Shown here: one piece after another, positions 38,960-42,200 of the stretch
How the letters are laid out: every line of letters starts with the position of its first letter
How positions within the stretch are numbered: position 1 is the stretch's first letter
Assembly (NCBI GenBank): GCA_009746045.1
Contig: RPFO01002314.1
Location: forward strand, 64,001-106,200
Length of the DNA stretch: 42,200 bases
From: Mesostigma viride
Taxonomy: Eukaryota; Streptophyta; Mesostigmatophyceae; Mesostigmatales; Mesostigmataceae
Direction of reading: 5' to 3'
Notes under the pieces: model-generated
Database searches by the model: none
Told to the model about the DNA's origin: nothing
The model's input: only the letters and a program-made list of their open reading frames with translations
Position numbers and translations under genes: made by a program

Positions 38960-41940
38960 ACTGGTTCATTGTTAATAGTTCATGGTTAATGGTTTAGGGG
39001 TTAGGGGTTAGGGGTTGGGGGTTGGGGTTGGGGGGTGGGGGGTGGGGGGTGGGGTCGGGGGTTGGGGGTTGGGGGTTGGGGTTGGGGGTTGGGGGTTGGG
39101 GTTGGGGGTTGGGGGTTGGGGGTTGGGGTTGGGGGTTGGGGGTTGGGGGTTGGGGGTTGGGGTTGGGGGTTGGGGTTGGGGGTTGGGGGTTGGGGGTTGG
39201 GGTTGGGGGTTGGGGGTTGGGGGTTGGGGGTTGGGGTTGGGGGTTGGGGGTTGGGGTTGGGGGTTGGGGTTGGGGGTTGGGGGTTGGGGGTTGGGGGTTG
39301 GGGGTTAGGGGTTGGGGGTTGGGGGTTGGGGGTTGGGGGTTAGGGGTTGGGGGTTGGGGGTGGGGGGTGGGGTGGGGGGTGGGGTTGGGGGTTGGGGGTT
39401 GGGGTTGGGGGGGGGTTGGGGGTTGGGGGTTGGGGGTTGGGGTTGGGGCTTGGGGCTTGGGGGTTGCGGGGTGCGGGGTGCGGGGTGGGGGTGTGGGGGG
39501 TGGGGGTGGGGGTGGGGGGTGGGGGGTGGGGGGGGGTGGGGGTGGGGGGTGGGGGTGGGGGGTGGGGGGTGGGGGTGGGGGGTGGGGGTGGGGGTGGGGG
39601 GGTGGGGGGTGGGGGGTGGGGGGTGGGGGCTGGGGGGTGGCGGTCGGCAGTCGGGGGTGGGGGTTGGGGGTGGGGGGTGGGGGGTGGGGGTGGGGTGGGG
39701 TGGGGGGTGGGGGGGGGGTTGCGGGTTGCGGGTTGCGGGTTGCGGGTTGCGGGTTGCGGGTTGCGGGTTGCGGGTTGCGGGTTGCGGGTTGGGGGTTGGG
39801 GTTGGGGTTGGGGGTTGGGTTGGGGGTTGGGGTGGGGGTTGGGGGTTGGGGTTGGGGGTTGGGGGTTGGGGTTGGGGTTGGGGGTTGGGGGTTGGGGGTT
39901 GGGGGTTGGGGTTGGGGGTTGGGGGTTGGGGTTGGGGTTGGGGGTTGGGGGTTGGGGGGGTGGCGGTCGGCGGTCGGCAGTCGGGGTGGGCGGTTGGGGT
40001 GGGGGTGGGGGTGGGGGGTGGGGGTGGGGGTGGGGGGGTGGGGGTGGGGGTGGGGGTGGGGGTGGGGTGGGGGTGGGGGTGGGGGGTGGGGTGGGGGGTG
40101 GGGGGTGGGGGGGTGGGGGTGGGTGGGGGGTGGGGGGGGGTGGGGGTGGGGGTGGGGGTGGGGTGGGGTGGGGGTGGGGTGGGGTAAGGGTGGGGGTGGG
40201 GGTGGGTGGGGGGGGGGGGTGGGGGGGGTGGGGGGTGGGGGGTGGGGGTGGGGGGTGGGGTGGGGTGGGGGGTGGGGGTGGGGCTGGGGGCTGGGGGTGG
40301 CGGTCGGCGGTCGGCGGTTGGGGGTGGGCGGTTTGCGGTTGGGTTGGGGGTGGGGGTGGGGGTTGGGGGTTGGGGTTGGGGGCTGGGGGTGGCGGTCGGC
40401 AGTCGGGGTGGCGGTTGGGGGTGGGGGTGGGGGTGGGGGGGGGGTGGGGGTGGGGGTGGGGGGTTGGGGTTGCGGGTTGCGGGTTGCGGGTTGCGGGTTG
40501 CGGGTTGCGGGTTGCGGGTTGCGGGTTGCGGGTTGCGGGTTGCGGGTTGCGGGTTGGGGGTTGGGGGTTTGGGGTTGGGGTTGGGGTTGGGGGTTGGGGT
40601 TGGGGTTGGGGGTTGGGGGTTGGGGTTGGGGGTTGGGGGTTGGGGGTTGGGGGTTGGGGGTTGGGGGTTGGGGTTGGGGGTTGGGGTTGGGCTGGGGTGG
40701 CGGTCGGCGGTCGGCAGTCGGGGGTGGGCGGTTGGGGGTGGGGGTGGGGGGGGGTGGGGTGGGGGTGGGTGGGGGTGGGGGGTGGGTGGGGGGTGGGTGG
40801 GGGTGGGGTGTGGGGTGGGGGGTGGGGGTGGGGGTGGGGGTGGGGGTGGGGTGGGGGTGGGGGTGGGGGGGGGGTGGGGGGGGGGTGGGGTTGGGGTGGG
40901 GGGTGGTGGGGGTGGGGGTGGGGGGTGGGGGTAAGGGGTGGGGTGGGGGGTGGGGGTGGGGGGTGGGGGTGGGGGGTGGGGTGGGGGGTGGGGGGTGGGG
41001 GGTGGGGGGGGGTGGGGGTGGGTGTGGGGGCTGGGGGCTGGGGGGTGGCGGTCGGCGGTCGGCGGTTGGGGGTGGGCGGTTTGCGGTTGGGGTTGGGGGT
41101 TGGGGGTGGGGGTTGGGGGTTGGGGGTTGGGGGTTGGGGGTTGGGGTTGGCGTTGGGGGTTGGGGCTGGGGGGTGGCGGTCGGCGGTCGGCAGTCGGCAG
41201 TCGGGGGGGCGGTGGGATGGGGGGTGGGGGGTGGGGTGGGGGTGGGGGGTGGGGGGGGGTGGGGGGGGTGGGGTGGGTGTGTGTGTGGGGGGGGGGGCTG
41301 GGGGGTGGCGGTCAGCGGTCGGCGGTCGGCGGTTGGGGGTGGGCGTTTGCGGTTGGGGGTTGGGGGTTGGGGGTGGGGGGTGGGGGTGGGGGGTGGGGGT
41401 GGGGGTTGGGGGTGGGGGGTGGGTGGGGATTGGGGGTGGGGTTGGGGTTGGGGTTGGGGGTTGGGGGTTGGCGGTTGGCGGTTGGCGGTTGGCGGTTGGC
41501 GGTTGGCGGTTGGCGGTTGGCGGTCGGCGGTTGGCGGTTGGCGGTTGGCGGTGGCGGTTGGCGGTTGGCGGTTGGGGTTGGCGGTTGGGTTGGGATGGGG
41601 GTTGGGGTTGGGGGGTTTGGCGGCGTCGGCGGTCGGCGGTCGGCGGTCGGCGGTCGGCGATCGCGGTCGGGGCTTGGGGGTTGGGGGTTGGGGCTTGGGG
41701 GTTGGGGGTTGGGGTTGGAGGCTGGGGGTTGGGGGAGGGGGGTGTTGGGAGGAGGGGGAGGGGGGAGGGGGGAGGGGGGAGGGGGAGGGGGAGGGGGAGG
41801 GGGGAGGGAGGGGGAGGGGGGAGGGGGGAGGGGGGAGGGGGAGGGGGGGGGGGAGGGGAGGAGGGGGGAGGGGGAGGGGGAGGGGGGAGGGGAGGGGGAG
41901 AGGGGCGAGGAGCGGGGAGGGGGGAGGGGGAGGGGGAGGG
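38960..41940 (+). repeat. 3-kb G-rich heptamer satellite in Dicer intron 12
   Basis: The array is built from 7-bp units and G-run variants. It begins with TTAGGGG (38990-39015), then has GGGGGTT/GGGGTTG blocks, GGGTTGC blocks (39719-39790, 40470-40555), GGCGGTT blocks (41464-41575), GGTCGGC blocks (around 39960, 40300, 41045, 41625-41660) and long GGGGGTG stretches. From about 41725 it becomes GGGGGA-type. The + strand is almost free of A and C except in the GCG-bearing variants. A higher-order period of about 740-750 bp is suggested by the spacing of the GGGTTGC blocks and of the GGCGGTCGGCGGTCGG blocks. The 865-989-aa Gly/Val/Trp ORFs are artefacts. Confidence 0.9.
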
Positions 41941-41961
41941 TTAGGGTTAGGGTTAGGGTTG
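41938..41961 (+). repeat. Telomere-like (TTAGGG)3-4 at the end of the satellite
   Basis: GGGTTAGGGTTAGGGTTAGG lies directly at the right edge of the G-rich array, followed by GTTGGGGGG and then AT-rich unique sequence. TTAGGG is a telomere type found in several green algal groups besides TTTAGGG and TTTTAGGG. Here it is internal, inside or just after the Dicer gene. Confidence 0.8.
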
Positions 41962-41989
41962 GGGGGCTTTTGGTTTATGGTTAGGATTT

Positions 41990-42200
41990 AGGGTTCAGGG
42001 TTCAGGCCTAGCCCGCATGCTATTTTTGTAATAAGTGCAACCCATGTTAAAGGGGTTGTGTTGTGATTGAGTAGTCAGAGGGGCAGCATGGCAAGATTGA
42101 TGCAGGGCTGGGGCGAGAGTGGTTTGGTGTGGCAGTAAGGCAGAGGGACAGGATGGGAAGGGTTGGGCGTGGGGCAGGGGTTGTTGGGTGCCATAAGCGG
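41990..42200. other. Window end, no exon recognised
   Basis: There is unique sequence after the satellite. None of the six frames shows the RNase IIIa motif (ERLExLGD) or a good splice acceptor followed by Dicer-like sequence, so the gene continues beyond 42200. Confidence 0.5.

Noticed and set aside
39015-41991. 989-aa, 865-aa and other Gly/Val/Trp-rich ORFs
   Set aside because: They are open only because G/T repeats lack stop codons. Composition is entirely that of the satellite.

Overview
The window looks like nuclear DNA of a green alga (chlorophyte lineage). The signs are GT-AG introns, GC-rich exons in less GC-rich surroundings, a secreted protein with a Ser-Pro-rich hinge typical of algal cell-wall proteins, TGTAA polyadenylation-type motifs, and a plant/alga-type Dicer gene riddled with low-complexity sequence. 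The species cannot be named from sequence alone.

Layout. 1-6.9 kb is repeat-rich and holds no gene I would defend. It contains a LINE 3' end (249-412) interrupted by a small TA-flanked inverted-repeat element (about 416-620), dinucleotide and hexamer microsatellites, a minisatellite of 28 copies of a 32-bp unit (1217-2113), and a decayed non-LTR retrotransposon C-terminus (about 4620-5950). A four-exon gene (6919-9791) encodes a secreted protein of about 549 aa: signal peptide, N-terminal beta-rich domain, Pro-rich hinge, then a DPHF-type (root-cap-like) domain. It carries one apparent 1-nt frameshift in a C tract.

10.4-18.5 kb is a transposon nest. Two inverted copies of a 1.74/1.86-kb element with CCCGTG...CACGGG ends and TTAA-type flanks (piggyBac-like, non-autonomous) bracket 4.5 kb of broken LINEs. 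These include an L1-ORF1-like ORF and two antisense reverse-transcriptase pseudogenes.

From 19,087 to beyond the window runs one very large Dicer-like gene on the + strand. I traced twelve exons whose GT-AG phases all join. They encode, in order, a DExH helicase N-half (GAGKT, DECH, TAS), a long disordered insert, a dsRNA-binding motif, an alpha-helical Hel2i-like stretch, a CCHC zinc knuckle, the helicase C-half (ATT...EEGIDV, QMRGRARQ), a Dicer-dimerisation domain, a PAZ-type segment, and the start of the region leading into RNase IIIa. That is about 3,460 codons before any RNase III catalytic sequence, which should lie beyond the right end. Its introns carry long simple repeats: CCCA, a purine-only GGGGAGGA type, TTG, 35-bp and 50-bp minisatellites. 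The last visible intron holds about 3 kb of G-rich heptamer satellite ending in TTAGGG telomere-like repeats.

The two genes appear functionally unrelated (cell wall/extracellular matrix versus small-RNA biogenesis). The Dicer start lies about 550 bp from the right-hand piggyBac-like element.
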